Part shown: piece by piece, positions 40,091 to 51,467 of the stretch
How the letters are laid out: every line of letters starts with the position of its first letter
How positions within the stretch are numbered: the stretch's first letter is position 1
Program-made: the position numbers and the translations under genes
Notes under the pieces: generated by a model
Databases searched by the model: none
Told to the model about the DNA's origin: nothing
The model's input: only the letters and a program-made list of their open reading frames with translations
NCBI GenBank assembly: GCA_910589415.1
Contig: OU342639.1
Location: 434,001 to 498,000 of the forward strand
Length of the DNA: 64,000 nt
Origin: Malachius bipustulatus
Taxonomy: Eukaryota > Arthropoda > Insecta > Coleoptera > Melyridae
Direction of reading: 5' to 3'

Positions 40091-40400
40091 GTAAATAGAC
40101 TTACGATCTTGAGTGTAGTTGTTTTTTTTGGCCATCCGGCATTGCTTCCCATTTATTTAGCCAGTACCTTTTTGTTAAATTAGCCTGTAGGCTAGCGGCC
40201 TTGGATCGGCACCTTGTAAGACTTGGTCAACACTTAGTATTTTACAGGAGCTGGATTTATGGACCTATGTGTCCCTAGTAAATAGGCTTACGATCTTGAG
40301 TGTAGTTGTTTTTTTTTGGCCATCCGGCATTGCTTGCCCATTTATTTAGCCAGTACCTTTTTGTTAAATTAGCCTGTAGGCTAGCGGCCTTGGATCGGCA
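34275..40400. repeat. Near-tandem repeat of 3,198 bp (17 monomers)
   Basis: About 34,275-37,200 corresponds to about 37,475-40,400. Markers are spaced 3,198-3,199 bp: 34,438/37,637, 35,191/38,389, 35,943/39,141, 36,696/39,894. One monomer differs in kind: the left copy at about 34,800-34,985 is an AGAGATACG/GGTCATCAC monomer where the right copy has the CTTGATTGTAG/GATCGTCCCC monomer. This suggests conversion or a compensated exchange. The left copy ends near 37,200 in a hybrid monomer that switches from GTGTCCC-type to GATCGGCCCC/GGCCAAC. Confidence 0.7.
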
Positions 40401-40599
40401 CCTTGTAAGACTTGGTCAACACTTAGTATTATACAGGAGCTGGATTTATGGACCTATGTGTCCCTAGTAAATAGGCTTACGATCTTGAGTGTAGTTGTTT
40501 TTTTTTGGCCATCCGGCATTGCTTGCCCATTTATTTAGCCAGTACCTTTTTGTTAAGTTAGCCTGTAGGCTAGCGGCCTTGGATCGGCACCTTGTAAGA

Positions 40600-43500
40600 C
40601 TTGGTCAACACTTAGTATTATACAGGAGCTGGATTTATGGACCTATGTGTCCCTAGTAAATAGACTTACGATCTTGAGTGTAGTTGTTTTTTTCGGCCAT
40701 CCGGCATTGCTTGCCCATTTATTTAGCCGTACCTTTTTGTTAAATTAGCCTGTAGGCTAGCGGCCTTGGATCGACCCCTTGTAAGACTTGGTCAACACTT
40801 ATTATTATACAGGAGCTGGATTTATGGACCTATGTGTCCCTAGTAAATAGACTTACGATCTTGACTGTAGTTGTTTTTCGGCCATCCGGCATTGCTTGCC
40901 CATTTATTTAGCCAGTACCTTTTTGTTAAATTAGCCTTTCGGCTAGCGGCCTTGGATCGGCCCCTTGTAAGACTTGGACAACACTTATTATTATACAGGA
41001 GCTGGATTTATGGACCTATGTGTCCCTAGTAAATAGACTTACGATTTTGAATGTAGTTGTTTTTTCGACCATCCGACATTGCTTGCCCATTTATTTAGCA
41101 GTACCTTTTTTGTTAAATTAGCCTGTAGGCTAGCGGCCTTGGATCGGCACCTTGTAAGACTTGGTCAACACTTATTGTTATACAGGAGCTGGATTTATGG
41201 ACCTATGTGTCCCTAGTAAATAGACTTACGATCTTGAGTGTAGTTGTTTTTTTCGGCCATCCGGCATTGCTTGCCCATTTATTTAGCCGTACCTTTTTGT
41301 TAAATTAGCCTGTAGGCTAGCGGCCTTGGATCGACCCCTTGTAAGACTTGGTCAACACTTATTATTATACAGGAGCTGGATTTATGGACCTATGTGTCCC
41401 TAGTAAATAGACTTACGATCTTGACTGTAGTTGTTTTTCGGCCATCCGGCATTGCTTGCCCATTTATTTAGCCAGTACCTTTTTGTTAAATTAGCCTTTC
41501 GGCTAGCGGCCTTGGATCGGCCCCTTGTAAGACTTGGACAACACTTATTATTATACAGGAGCTGGATTTATGGACCTATGTGTCCCTAGTAAATAGACTT
41601 ACGATTTTGAGTGTAGTTGTTTTTTCGGCCATCCGACATTGCTTGCCCATTTATTTAGCAGTACCTTTTTTGTTAAATTAGCCTGTAGGCTAGCGGCCTT
41701 GGATCGGCACCTTGTAAGACTTGGTCAACACTTATTGTTATGCAGGAGCTGGATTTATGGACCTGTGTCCCTAGTAAATAGACTTACGATCTTGAGTGTA
41801 GTTGTTTTTTTGCCATCCGGCATTGCTTGCCCATTTATTTAGCCAGTACCTTTTTGTTAAATTAGCCTTTCGGCTAGCGGCCTTGGATCGGCCCCTTGTA
41901 AGACTTGGACAACACTTATTATTATACAGGAGCTGGATTTATGGACCTATGTGTCCCTAGTAAATAGACTTACGATCTTGAGTGTAGTTGTTTTTTCGGC
42001 CATCCGGCATTGCTTGCCCATTTATTTAGCAGTACCTTTTTTATTAAATTAGCCTGTAGGCTAGCGGCCTTGGATCGGCACCTTGTAAGACTTGGTCAAC
42101 ACTTATTATTATACAGGAGCTGGATTTATGGATCTGTGTCCCTAGTAAATAGACTTACGATCTTGAGTGTAGTTGTTTTTTTTTGGCCATCCGGCATTGC
42201 TTGCCCATTTATTTAGCCAGTACCTTTTTGTTAAATTAGCCTGTAGGCTAGCGGCCTTGGATCGGCCCCTTGTAAGACTTGGTCAACACTTATTATTTTA
42301 CAGGAGCTGGATTTATGGACCTATGTGCGCCTAGTAAATAGACTTACGATCTTGAGTGTAGTTGTTTTTTTTTTGCCAACCGGCATTGCTTGCCCATTTG
42401 TTTAGCCAGTACCTTTTTGTTAAATTAGCCTTTCGGCTAGCGGCCGTGAATCGGCACCTTGTAAGACTTGGTCAACACTTATTATTTTACAGGAGCTGGA
42501 TTTATGGACCTATGTGCGCCTAGTAAATAGACTTACGATCTTGAGTGTAGTTGTTTTTTTTTGGCCATCCGGCATTGCTTGCCCATTTATTTAGCCAGTA
42601 CCTTTTTGTTAAATTAGCCTGTAGGCTAGCGGCCTTGGATCGGCCCCTTGTAAGACTTGGTCAACACTTATTATTTTACAGGAGCTGGATTTATGGACCT
42701 ATGTGCGCCGAGTAAATAGACTTACGATCTTGAGTGTAGTTGTTTTTTTTGGCCATCCGGCATTGCTTGCCCATTGATTTAGCCAGTACCTTTTTGTTAA
42801 ATTAGCCTGTAGGCTAGCGGCCTTGGATCGGCCCCTTGTAAGACTTGGCCAACACTTATTATTATACAGGAGCTGGATTTATGGACCTATGTGCGCCTAG
42901 TAAATAGAGATACGATCTTGAGTGTAGTTGTTTTTTTCGGCCATCCGGCATTGCTTGCCCATTTATTTAGCCAGTACCTTTTTGTTAAATTAGCCTGTAG
43001 GCTAGCGGCCTTGGATCGGCCCCTTGTAAGACTTGGTCATCACTTATTATTTTACAGGAGCTGGATTTATGGACCTATGTGCGCCGAGTAAATAGACTTA
43101 CGATCTTGAGTGTAGTTGTTTTTTTTGGCCATCCGGCATTGCTTGCCCATTGATTTAGCCAGTACCTTTTTGTTAAACTAGCCTTTCGGCTAGCGGCCGT
43201 GAATCGGCACCTTGTAAGACTTTTGGTCAACACTTAGTATTATACAGGAGCTGGATTTATGGACCTATGTGTCCCTAGTAAATAGACTTACGATCTTGAG
43301 TGTAGTTGTTTTTTTCGGCCATCCGGCATTGCTTGCCCATTTATTTAGCCGTACCTTTTTGTTAAATTAGCCTGTAGGCTAGCGGCCTTGGATCGACCCC
43401 TTGTAAGACTTGGTCAACACTTATTATTATACAGGAGCTGGATTTATGGACCTATGTGTCCCTAGTAAATAGACTTACGATCTTGACTGTAGTTGTTTTT

Positions 43501-45844
43501 CGGCCATCCGGCATTGCTTGCCCATTTATTTAGCCAGTACCTTTTTGTTAAATTAGCCTTTCGGCTAGCGGCCTTGGATCGGCCCCTTGTAAGACTTGGA
43601 CAACACTTATTATTATACAGGAGCTGGATTTATGGACCTATGTGTCCCTAGTAAATAGACTTACGATTTTGAATGTAGTTGTTTTTTCGACCATCCGACA
43701 TTGCTTGCCCATTTATTTAGCAGTACCTTTTTTGTTAAATTAGCCTGTAGGCTAGCGGCCTTGGATCGGCACCTTGTAAGACTTGGTCAACACTTATTGT
43801 TATACAGGAGCTGGATTTATGGACCTATGTGTCCCTAGTAAATAGACTTACGATCTTGAGTGTAGTTGTTTTTTTCGGCCATCCGGCATTGCTTGCCCAT
43901 TTATTTAGCCGTACCTTTTTGTTAAATTAGCCTGTAGGCTAGCGGCCTTGGATCGACCCCTTGTAAGACTTGGTCAACACTTATTATTATACAGGAGCTG
44001 GATTTATGGACCTATGTGTCCCTAGTAAATAGACTTACGATCTTGACTGTAGTTGTTTTTCGGCCATCCGGCATTGCTTGCCCATTTATTTAGCCAGTAC
44101 CTTTTTGTTAAATTAGCCTTTCGGCTAGCGGCCTTGGATCGGCCCCTTGTAAGACTTGGACAACACTTATTATTATACAGGAGCTGGATTTATGGACCTA
44201 TGTGTCCCTAGTAAATAGACTTACGATTTTGAGTGTAGTTGTTTTTTCGGCCATCCGACATTGCTTGCCCATTTATTTAGCAGTACCTTTTTTGTTAAAT
44301 TAGCCTGTAGGCTAGCGGCCTTGGATCGGCACCTTGTAAGACTTGGTCAACACTTATTGTTATGCAGGAGCTGGATTTATGGACCTGTGTCCCTAGTAAA
44401 TAGACTTACGATCTTGAGTGTAGTTGTTTTTTTGCCATCCGGCATTGCTTGCCCATTTATTTAGCCAGTACCTTTTTGTTAAATTAGCCTTTCGGCTAGC
44501 GGCCTTGGATCGGCCCCTTGTAAGACTTGGACAACACTTATTATTATACAGGAGCTGGATTTATGGACCTATGTGTCCCTAGTAAATAGACTTACGATCT
44601 TGAGTGTAGTTGTTTTTTCGGCCATCCGGCATTGCTTGCCCATTTATTTAGCAGTACCTTTTTTATTAAATTAGCCTGTAGGCTAGCGGCCTTGGATCGG
44701 CACCTTGTAAGACTTGGTCAACACTTATTATTATACAGGAGCTGGATTTATGGATCTGTGTCCCTAGTAAATAGACTTACGATCTTGAGTGTAGTTGTTT
44801 TTTTTTGGCCATCCGGCATTGCTTGCCCATTTATTTAGCCAGTACCTTTTTGTTAAATTAGCCTGTAGGCTAGCGGCCTTGGATCGGCCCCTTGTAAGAC
44901 TTGGTCAACACTTATTATTTTACAGGAGCTGGATTTATGGACCTATGTGCGCCTAGTAAATAGACTTACGATCTTGAGTGTAGTTGTTTTTTTTTTGCCA
45001 ACCGGCATTGCTTGCCCATTTGTTTAGCCAGTACCTTTTTGTTAAATTAGCCTTTCGGCTAACGGCCGTGAATCGGCACCTTGTAAGACTTGGTCAACAC
45101 TTATTATTTTACAGGAGCTGGATTTATGGACCTATGTGCGCCTAGTAAATAGACTTACGATCTTGAGTGTAGTTGTTTTTTTTTGGCCATCCGGCATTGC
45201 TTGCCCATTTATTTAGCCAGTACCTTTTTGTTAAATTAGCCTGTAGGCTAGCGGCCTTGGATCGGCCCCTTGTAAGACTTGGTCAACACTTATTATTTTA
45301 CAGGAGCTGGATTTATGGACCTATGTGCGCCGAGTAAATAGACTTACGATCTTGAGTGTAGTTGTTTTTTTTGGCCATCCGGCATTGCTTGCCCATTGAT
45401 TTAGCCAGTACCTTTTTGTTAAATTAGCCTGTAGGCTAGCGGCCTTGGATCGGCCCCTTGTAAGACTTGGCCAACACTTATTATTATACAGGAGCTGGAT
45501 TTATGGACCTATGTGCGCCTAGTAAATAGAGATACGATCTTGAGTGTAGTTGTTTTTTTCGGCCATCCGGCATTGCTTGCCCATTTATTTAGCCAGTACC
45601 TTTTTGTTAAATTAGCCTGTAGGCTAGCGGCCTTGGATCGGCCCCTTGTAAGACTTGGTCATCACTTATTATTTTACAGGAGCTGGATTTATGGACCTAT
45701 GTGCGCCGAGTAAATAGACTTACGATCTTGAGTGTAGTTGTTTTTTTTGGCCATCCGGCATTGCTTGCCCATTGATTTAGCCAGTACCTTTTTGTTAAAC
45801 TAGCCTTTCGGCTAGCGGCCGTGAATCGGCACCTTGTAAGACTT
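40600..45844. repeat. Tandem segmental duplication of 2,622 bp (14 monomers)
   Basis: Copy 1 is about 40,600-43,222 and copy 2 about 43,222-45,844. Markers are 2,622 bp apart: 41,639/44,261, 42,010/44,632, 42,891/45,513, and a 4-bp shortened GGACCTGTGTCCC at about 41,759/44,381. The junction can be read directly: at 43,215-43,245 the ACTTTTGGTC of one monomer type runs into CACTTAGTATTATAC of another, so the crossover lies in or near the shared GGTCAACACTT. One later change (GGCTAACGG at about 45,061) distinguishes copy 2. Confidence 0.85.
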
Positions 45845-48000
45845 TTGGTCAACACTTATTATTTTACAGGAGCTGGATTTATGGACCTATGTGCGCCTAG
45901 TAAATAGACTTACGATCTTGATTGTAGTTGTTTTTTTGGCCATCCGGCATTGCTTGCCCATTTATTTAGCCAGTACCTTTTTGTTAAATTAGCCTGTAGG
46001 CTAGCGGCCTTGGATCGTCCCCTTGTAAGACTTGGTCAACACTTATTATTTTACAGGAGCTGGATTTATGGACCTATGTGCGCCTAGTAAATAGACTTAC
46101 GATCTTGAGTGTAGTTGTTTTTTTGGCCATCCGGCATTGCTTGCCCATTGATTTAGCCAGTACCTTTTTGTTAAACTAGCCCTTCGGCTAGCGGCCGTGA
46201 ATCGTCACCTTGTAAGACTTGGTCAACACTTATTATTTTACAGGAGCTGGATTTATGGACCTATGTGCGCCTAGTAAATAGACATACGATCTTGAGTGTA
46301 GATGTTTTTTTCGGCCATCCGGCATTGCTTGCCCATTTATTTAGCCAGTACCTTTTTGTTAAATTAGCCTGTAGGCTAGCGGCCTTGGATCGGCCCCTTG
46401 TAAGACTTGGTCAACACTTATTATTATACAGGAGCTGGATTTATGGACCTATGTGCGCCTAGTAAATAGACTTACGATCTTGAGTGTAGTTGTTTTTTTT
46501 GGCCATCCGGCATTGCTTGCCCATTGATTTAGCCAGTACCTTTTTGTTAAACTAGCCTTTCGGCTAGCGGCCGTGAATCGGCACCTTGTAAGACTTTTGG
46601 TCAACACTTAGTATTATACAGGAGCTGGATTTATGGACCTATGTGCGCCTAGTAAATAGACTTACGATCTTGATTGTAGTTGTTTTTTTGGCCATCCGGC
46701 ATTGCTTGCCCATTTATTTAGCCAGTACCTTTTTGTTAAATTAGCCTGTAGGCTAGCGGCCTTGGATCGTCCCCTTGTAAGACTTGGTCAACACTTATTA
46801 TTTTACAGGAGCTGGATTTATGGACCTATGTGCGCCTAGTAAATAGACTTACGATCTTGAGTGTAGTTGTTTTTTTGGCCATCCGGCATTGCTTGCCCAT
46901 TGATTTAGCCAGTACCTTTTTGTTAAACTAGCCCTTCGGCTAGCGGCCGTGAATCGTCACCTTGTAAGACTTGGTCAACACTTATTATTTTACAGGAGCT
47001 GGATTTATGGACCTATGTGCGCCTAGTAAATAGACATACGATCTTGAGTGTAGATGTTTTTTTCGGCCATCCGGCATTGCTTGCCCATTTATTTAGCCAG
47101 TACCTTTTTGTTAAATTAGCCTGTAGGCTAGCGGCCTTGGATCGGCCCCTTGTAAGACTTGGCCAACACTTATTATTATACAGGAGCTGGATTTATGGAC
47201 CTATGTGCGCCGAGTAAATAGACTTACGATCTTGAGTGTAGTTGTTTTTTTTGGCCATCCGGCATTGCTTGCCCATTGATTTAGCCAGTACCTTTTTGTT
47301 AAACTAGCCTTTCGGCTAGCGGCCGTGAATCGGCACCTTGTAAGACTTTTGGTCAACACTTATTATTTTACAGGAGCTGGATTTATGGACCTATGTGCGC
47401 CTAGTAAATAGACTTACGATCTTGATTGTAGTTGTTTTTTTGGCCATCCGGCATTGCTTGCCCATTTATTTAGCCAGTACCTTTTTGTTAAATTAGCCTG
47501 TAGGCTAGCGGCCTTGGATCGTCCCCTTGTAAGACTTGGTCAACACTTATTATTTTACAGGAGCTGGATTTATGGACCTATGTGCGCCTAGTAAATAGAC
47601 TTACGATCTTGAGTGTAGTTGTTTTTTTGGCCATCCGGCATTGCTTGCCCATTGATTTAGCCAGTACCTTTTTGTTAAACTAGCCCTTCGGCTAGCGGCC
47701 GTGAATCGTCACCTTGTAAGACTTGGTCAACACTTATTATTTTACAGGAGCTGGATTTATGGACCTATGTGCGCCTAGTAAATAGACATACGATCTTGAG
47801 TGTAGTTGTTTTTTTCGGCCATCCGGCATTGCTTGCCCATTTATTTAGCCAGTACCTTTTTGTTAAATTAGCCTGTAGGCTAGCGGCCTTGGATCGGCCC
47901 CTTGTAAGACTTGGCCAACACTTATTATTATACAGGAGCTGGATTTATGGACCTATGTGCGCCTAGTAAATAGACTTACGATCTTGAGTGTAGTTGTTTT
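45513..48000. repeat. Second block with the 752-bp 4-monomer HOR
   Basis: The four-monomer pattern returns after the 40.1-45.8 kb segment, with equivalents at 46,265, 47,017 and 47,769 (752-bp steps). The GTGTAGATG variant is present at about 46,300 and 47,052. A patched monomer at about 46,600 joins ACTTTTGGTC to CACTTAGTATT, features that normally belong to different monomers. From about 48,000 GTGTCCC-type monomers follow up to the retrotransposon. Confidence 0.78.
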
Positions 48001-48755
48001 TTTGGCCATCCGGCATTGCTTCCCATTTATTTAGCCAGTACCTTTTTGTTAAATTAGCCTGTAGGCTAGCGGCCTTGGATCGGCACCTTGTAAGACTTGG
48101 TCAACACTTAGTATTATACAGGAGCTGGATTTATGGACCTATGTGTCCCTAGTAAATAGGCTTACGATCTTGAGTGTAGTTGTTTTTTTTTGGCCATCCG
48201 GCATTGCTTGCCCATTTATTTAGCCAGTACCTTTTTGTTAAATTAGCCTGTAGGCTAGCGGCCTTGGATCGGCACCTTGTAAGACTTGGTCAACACTTAG
48301 TATTATACAGGAGCTGGATTTATGGACCTATGTGTCCCTAGTAAATAGGCTTACGATCTTGAGTGTAGTTGTTTTTTTTTGGCCATCCGGCATTGCTTGC
48401 CCATTTATTTAGCCAGTACCTTTTTGTTAAGTTAGCCTGTAGGCTAGCGGCCTTGGATCGGCACCTTGTAAGACTTGGTCAACACTTAGTATTATACAGG
48501 AGCTGGATTTATGGACCTATGTGTCCCTAGTAAATAGACTTACGATCTTGAGTGTAGTTGTTTTTTTCGGCCATCCGGCATTGCTTGCCCATTTATTTAG
48601 CCGTACCTTTTTGTTAAATTAGCCTGTAGGCTAGCGGCCTTGGATCGACCCCTTGTAAGACTTGGTCAACACTTATTATTATACAGGAGCTGGATTTATG
48701 GACCTATGTGTCCCTAGTAAATAGACTTACGATCTTGACTGTAGTTTTTTTTCGG

Positions 48756-48759
48756 CCAT
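48756..48759. repeat. Target-site duplication CCAT, left copy
   Basis: CCAT directly precedes the TGTAAC terminus of the composite retrotransposon. It belongs to the conserved satellite word CGGCCATCCGG. The same four bases follow the other end at 59,872-59,875. Four-base duplications are within the range usual for Ty3/Gypsy integration. Confidence 0.88.
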
Positions 48760-49445
48760 TGTAACCTGTTTTTTTTATTTAAACGGATTACATGCGCGGT
48801 GCTCTTCGCCAGAGAGTATTTGTCGTGAGTATATAGGTACTTTCCGAAGCAACAAAAAACAATATTTACGATTAGTCAGGCGCCACTTATTTTTTATAAA
48901 AAAATAAGAAAAAATGGTTTTATGATATTTTCACTGTTTTAATAATTTGCAAGACTCAAGAATATTAAAAATTTATGAATAGAAAAATTTTATTATAAAA
49001 AGGTTAAATCATCTGTATAAGTATAAATGGCTATTGTAAAATATTTAAATGATAATTAATTAAGTATGTAAGAATAATTATTACTACATTAAGTTTAAGA
49101 GCTTGCACATAGCTATGATCGGCTTCACAAGATAAACAATTTGGTTTTTGAAGAATGTGATTTTAATATTATGTTAAAGATTTATCGATTATTGACTATT
49201 TAAAACAGTTTCTCCCTAGAAGGATGTTCGCAAAACTCACGGATTCAGAGTAGTTGAAAATAATATTTTAATTAGGTAACAGGAAATTATCGACGAACTG
49301 TAAGTTCCGTAGGTATATACAATAATTAATAATAAATGTAGGTATATACAATAATCAATAAATAAATAAATCAATAATAAATGTGATTAATTTCCTAGGA
49401 ATCGAATAAAAACCGGAAAATACTGTCCAGGTAAACTACACTTAA
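48760..49445 (-). repeat. Left LTR, truncated (686 of 1,396 bp)
   Basis: Matches the first 686 bases (plus-strand order) of the other LTRs, then jumps at ACTTAA (49,440-49,445) straight into the beginning of pol. On the minus strand it keeps the distal part of the LTR and has lost the upstream part, where a promoter would normally lie. The TGTAAC terminus and the adjoining CCAT duplication are intact, so this is the original outer end of the insertion. Confidence 0.92.
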
Positions 49446-49595
49446 TCTTTCATGTTGACCTAGAGACTTTCTATCCGTATTTCGAATATCTTCTTCACTG
49501 TAGTTAGTATAAAGCTTACTAGTATCCTTGGCCTTTTCAGGAGACGTGCCGCGATGGCCAAGACATCGCTCTCCTCTACCTAGTTTTTTGCACAC
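49395..49595 (-). pseudogene. pol remnant fused to LTR sequence (left copy)
   Basis: The first 52 codons of pol (up to GQHERLS) are followed at 49,440-49,445 by LTR sequence that adds 14 unrelated residues (VVYLDSIFRFLFDS) before a stop at 49,395-49,397. Protease, reverse transcriptase, RNase H and integrase are all missing. The break is the left edge of a 4,300-bp deletion with an ACTTAA microhomology. GTG at 49,593-49,595 is not a real start; the frame is reached only by frameshifting from gag. Confidence 0.9.
49540..49589 (-). promoter_or_regulatory. -1 frameshift signal of the left copy
   Basis: Heptamer A AAA AAC at 49,583-49,589 and the same stem-loop at 49,540-49,574, unchanged from the complete copy. 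Frameshifting here would lead only into the short pol remnant. Confidence 0.85.
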
Positions 49596-50938
49596 CTGTG
49601 GCAGTCCTTAGACTTAGCGCCAGGATTCCCACAGCGGAAGCAGAATAATCTTCTCTTTAGGGTACAATTACGAAAGATGTGATTGGGGAGTTCGCAGTTC
49701 CAGCAAAGGACAGGGTTTGTCTTGTTGGAGTCATCGGAATTAGAAGAGGTAGTAGGCTTATCATGAAGCATATTTTTCTTTTTCGAAATCTGATTTCTAT
49801 CTGATTTATTTTGAAAATCCCTGTCTCTGGTACCTACACTAGAAGAAAAGGAAAAAACAGACTTCCCACCCTCATAATTCTGCTTAGAATTACCGAAATT
49901 CTGGGGTCTTCCTCTCGAAAGGTACAGATTAGAATCTTCTAAATTCTTTGCTAGCTTTTGCAAATGTGACACATTGTCGATAGTATGCAAGGCTAACTGG
50001 CTGTAATATTCTGGCAATAAATTTTTCTTAATATGTTTCACACGCGTAGTTTCGTGCGGTACCCTACTTAGCCTAGTAAATAAGTTCTCCATGTAAGCTA
50101 TATAAATTAACACCCTTTCATTTTTTCTCTGTTTGCGAGACTTGATCTGCTCCCAAATCTCATCATCAACATCGTGAGGAAGGAAATCCTTCTTCAGCCT
50201 CTCAACTAAGGAGTTCCAATCACTTAAACTGCTCTGTATACTACGATACCAAACAAAAGCGTCATCTACAAAAAATTCAACCGCTGAACCAAACAAGACC
50301 TGATCATCCACTTTTCTCGACTTCGAAATTTCCGAAACATGCTCTAAAAACGAATGTAACCTGTGAGGGTTGCCATCAAACTTTATATTCCATTTGGAAA
50401 TAGGCTCTGTATTTGAACTACAACTTACTATTGGAGGAGGCAAATTAACTGCAGGGGTCGTAGTACTATTTAGAGCATCTCTAAACACGTCTTGGGTTGC
50501 TCTGTCAACTTTCTCGTATAGCTCAGCATCGAGTGAAAGAGTCGTTGCGTAAGTTTCCTGTTGATATTGTTTTTGTGCCTTGGTAATTTCAGGGTTATTC
50601 CCTAATGTGATAGGCATGCGTTTCACTCGTGCTGTTACATGATTTATCCTCGATACTAACCTTTGAAAAAGTGAATCAGCGGCCGTGCCTTCGAAGTCCG
50701 TTAAATTAGATTGGATGGAGGTTATAGTAGCCTCTATTGCGGTTTTTTCAGCCTCAAAATCAAAATGATAAGATGACATGTCTATCAACGCTTCCTTTTT
50801 ATCCCGTTCCTTATCAAATAACCTAGCCAATATTTTACGTTTCTCATTTTGGTCTCTGTTCGATTGGACCGATCTAATTTTTAGTTCATATTCTAATTCT
50901 TCCTTGAGCAAATGCTTAGGTTTTATAATATCCTCCAT
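49580..50938 (-). CDS. gag: Gag polyprotein of the deleted left copy
   Basis: 452 residues, the same protein as the gag at 56,588-57,946 and at an offset of exactly 7,008 bp. Start ATG at 50,936-50,938, stop TAG at 49,580-49,582. The capsid-like region, the CCHC knuckle and the second cysteine cluster are all present. It has a complete leader and a complete LTR upstream (the middle LTR), so it could be transcribed, but almost all of pol behind it is gone. A transcript from here could make particle protein but not the enzymes. Whether it acts with the enzymes of the neighbouring unit is inference. Confidence 0.9.
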   Translation of the reverse strand: MEDIIKPKHLLKEELEYELKIRSVQSNRDQNEKRKILARLFDKERDKKEALIDMSSYHFDFEAEKTAIEATITSIQSNLTDFEGTAADSLFQRLVSRINHVTARVKRMPITLGNNPEITKAQKQYQQETYATTLSLDAELYEKVDRATQDVFRDALNSTTTPAVNLPPPIVSCSSNTEPISKWNIKFDGNPHRLHSFLEHVSEISKSRKVDDQVLFGSAVEFFVDDAFVWYRSIQSSLSDWNSLVERLKKDFLPHDVDDEIWEQIKSRKQRKNERVLIYIAYMENLFTRLSRVPHETTRVKHIKKNLLPEYYSQLALHTIDNVSHLQKLAKNLEDSNLYLSRGRPQNFGNSKQNYEGGKSVFSFSSSVGTRDRDFQNKSDRNQISKKKNMLHDKPTTSSNSDDSNKTNPVLCWNCELPNHIFRNCTLKRRLFCFRCGNPGAKSKDCHRCAKN

Positions 50939-51467
50939 ATTGAAAGAGTAATTGGAATCAAAAAAATACTAGAACCCAGCAGTATTCTATCTAGAGAATC
51001 ACAAATCTGACAAAAAATCGGACAACACACAAATTACAATCTGTAAATAAAATTAAATTTTTGTATAAAGATAACCGTTAAAATCTGAGCAATTCTCCTT
51101 TCAATCAACTTAAGATTCCCTGAAATATTCAAACAATCTAAATAACAAATGCCACAAAATTTAAAAATTACAAAATTATACTGCTAAACAAACCGAAATA
51201 TTTTAAGACCAGATATCACTATCGCAAGCTGAGATTAACTTCCGTTAGGTAGGTATAAATTAGGTACCTACATAAATATGCAAGAATACGACTTCAATAA
51301 TAAAAATACGTTCGCCATAATAATTTCCTTAACTTCAGTTCAACACTCTGAAATAATATTAATATAGGTAGTCTTAATAAATTTGAAGAAATATCAAAAA
51401 ATAAACTAATTAATACTCAATAATAAAATTCAATAGCTTCGGGCCCCACACGTTGGGCGTCACTTTT
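50939..51467 (-). other. 5' leader of the left copy, with PBS-like sequence
   Basis: 529 bp with the same sequence and length as 57,947-58,475. The PBS-like sequence lies at 51,444-51,462. No gene is seen. Its presence shows that the middle LTR is joined to the left unit exactly as a 5' LTR would be. Confidence 0.85.

Larger units (their letters stand above)
1..48759. repeat. Satellite DNA array, ~188-bp monomers (left part)
   Basis: About 260 head-to-tail copies of a monomer of 184-194 bp fill this whole stretch and run off the left edge. Successive monomers start at 190, 378 and 565 (counted from GGATTTATGG). Each has the same order: GTG(TCCC or CGCC)TAGTAAATAG, CTTACGATCTTGAGTGTAG, a T-run of variable length, GGCCATCCGGCATTGC, CCATTTATTTAGCCAGTACC, a small inverted repeat TAGCC-N4-GGCTA, GCGGCC, GATCGG, CTTGTAAGACTTGG, and TACAGGAGCT. 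Differences between monomers are substitutions, short indels and T-run length, and they recur in a regular order that defines higher-order repeats. No gene is supported here. Short open frames of 65-86 codons inside it repeat with the monomer and break because 188 is not a multiple of 3. Centromeric or heterochromatic location is plausible but not shown. Confidence 0.97.

Noticed and set aside
1..48759. Dozens of 65-86 codon open frames sharing the motif LACRLAALDR
   Set aside because: They are one stretch of the satellite translated again and again. Many start at non-ATG codons, they break at each monomer because 188 is not divisible by 3, and indels and T-run changes are not frame-preserving.
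1..48759. CRISPR array
   Set aside because: The repeats are adjacent with no unique spacers, and the setting is a eukaryotic satellite with a Gypsy element.
1..48759. Hammerhead ribozyme in the satellite
   Set aside because: Known satellite-borne hammerheads have the CUGAUGA and GAAA cores. I found neither in the monomer on the strand read or in its complement.
49321..49385. AATAAAT-rich simple repeats as a separate microsatellite locus
   Set aside because: They are part of the LTR and occur at the same place in all three LTRs.
50370..50552. Plus-strand open frames inside gag (also 57,378-57,560)
   Set aside because: Antisense shadows of gag, identical in both copies only because gag is.
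48760..51467. Left element as an independent second insertion
   Set aside because: No target duplication separates it from the complete element, the middle LTR is shared, and the 7,008-bp offset equals one LTR plus one internal region exactly.
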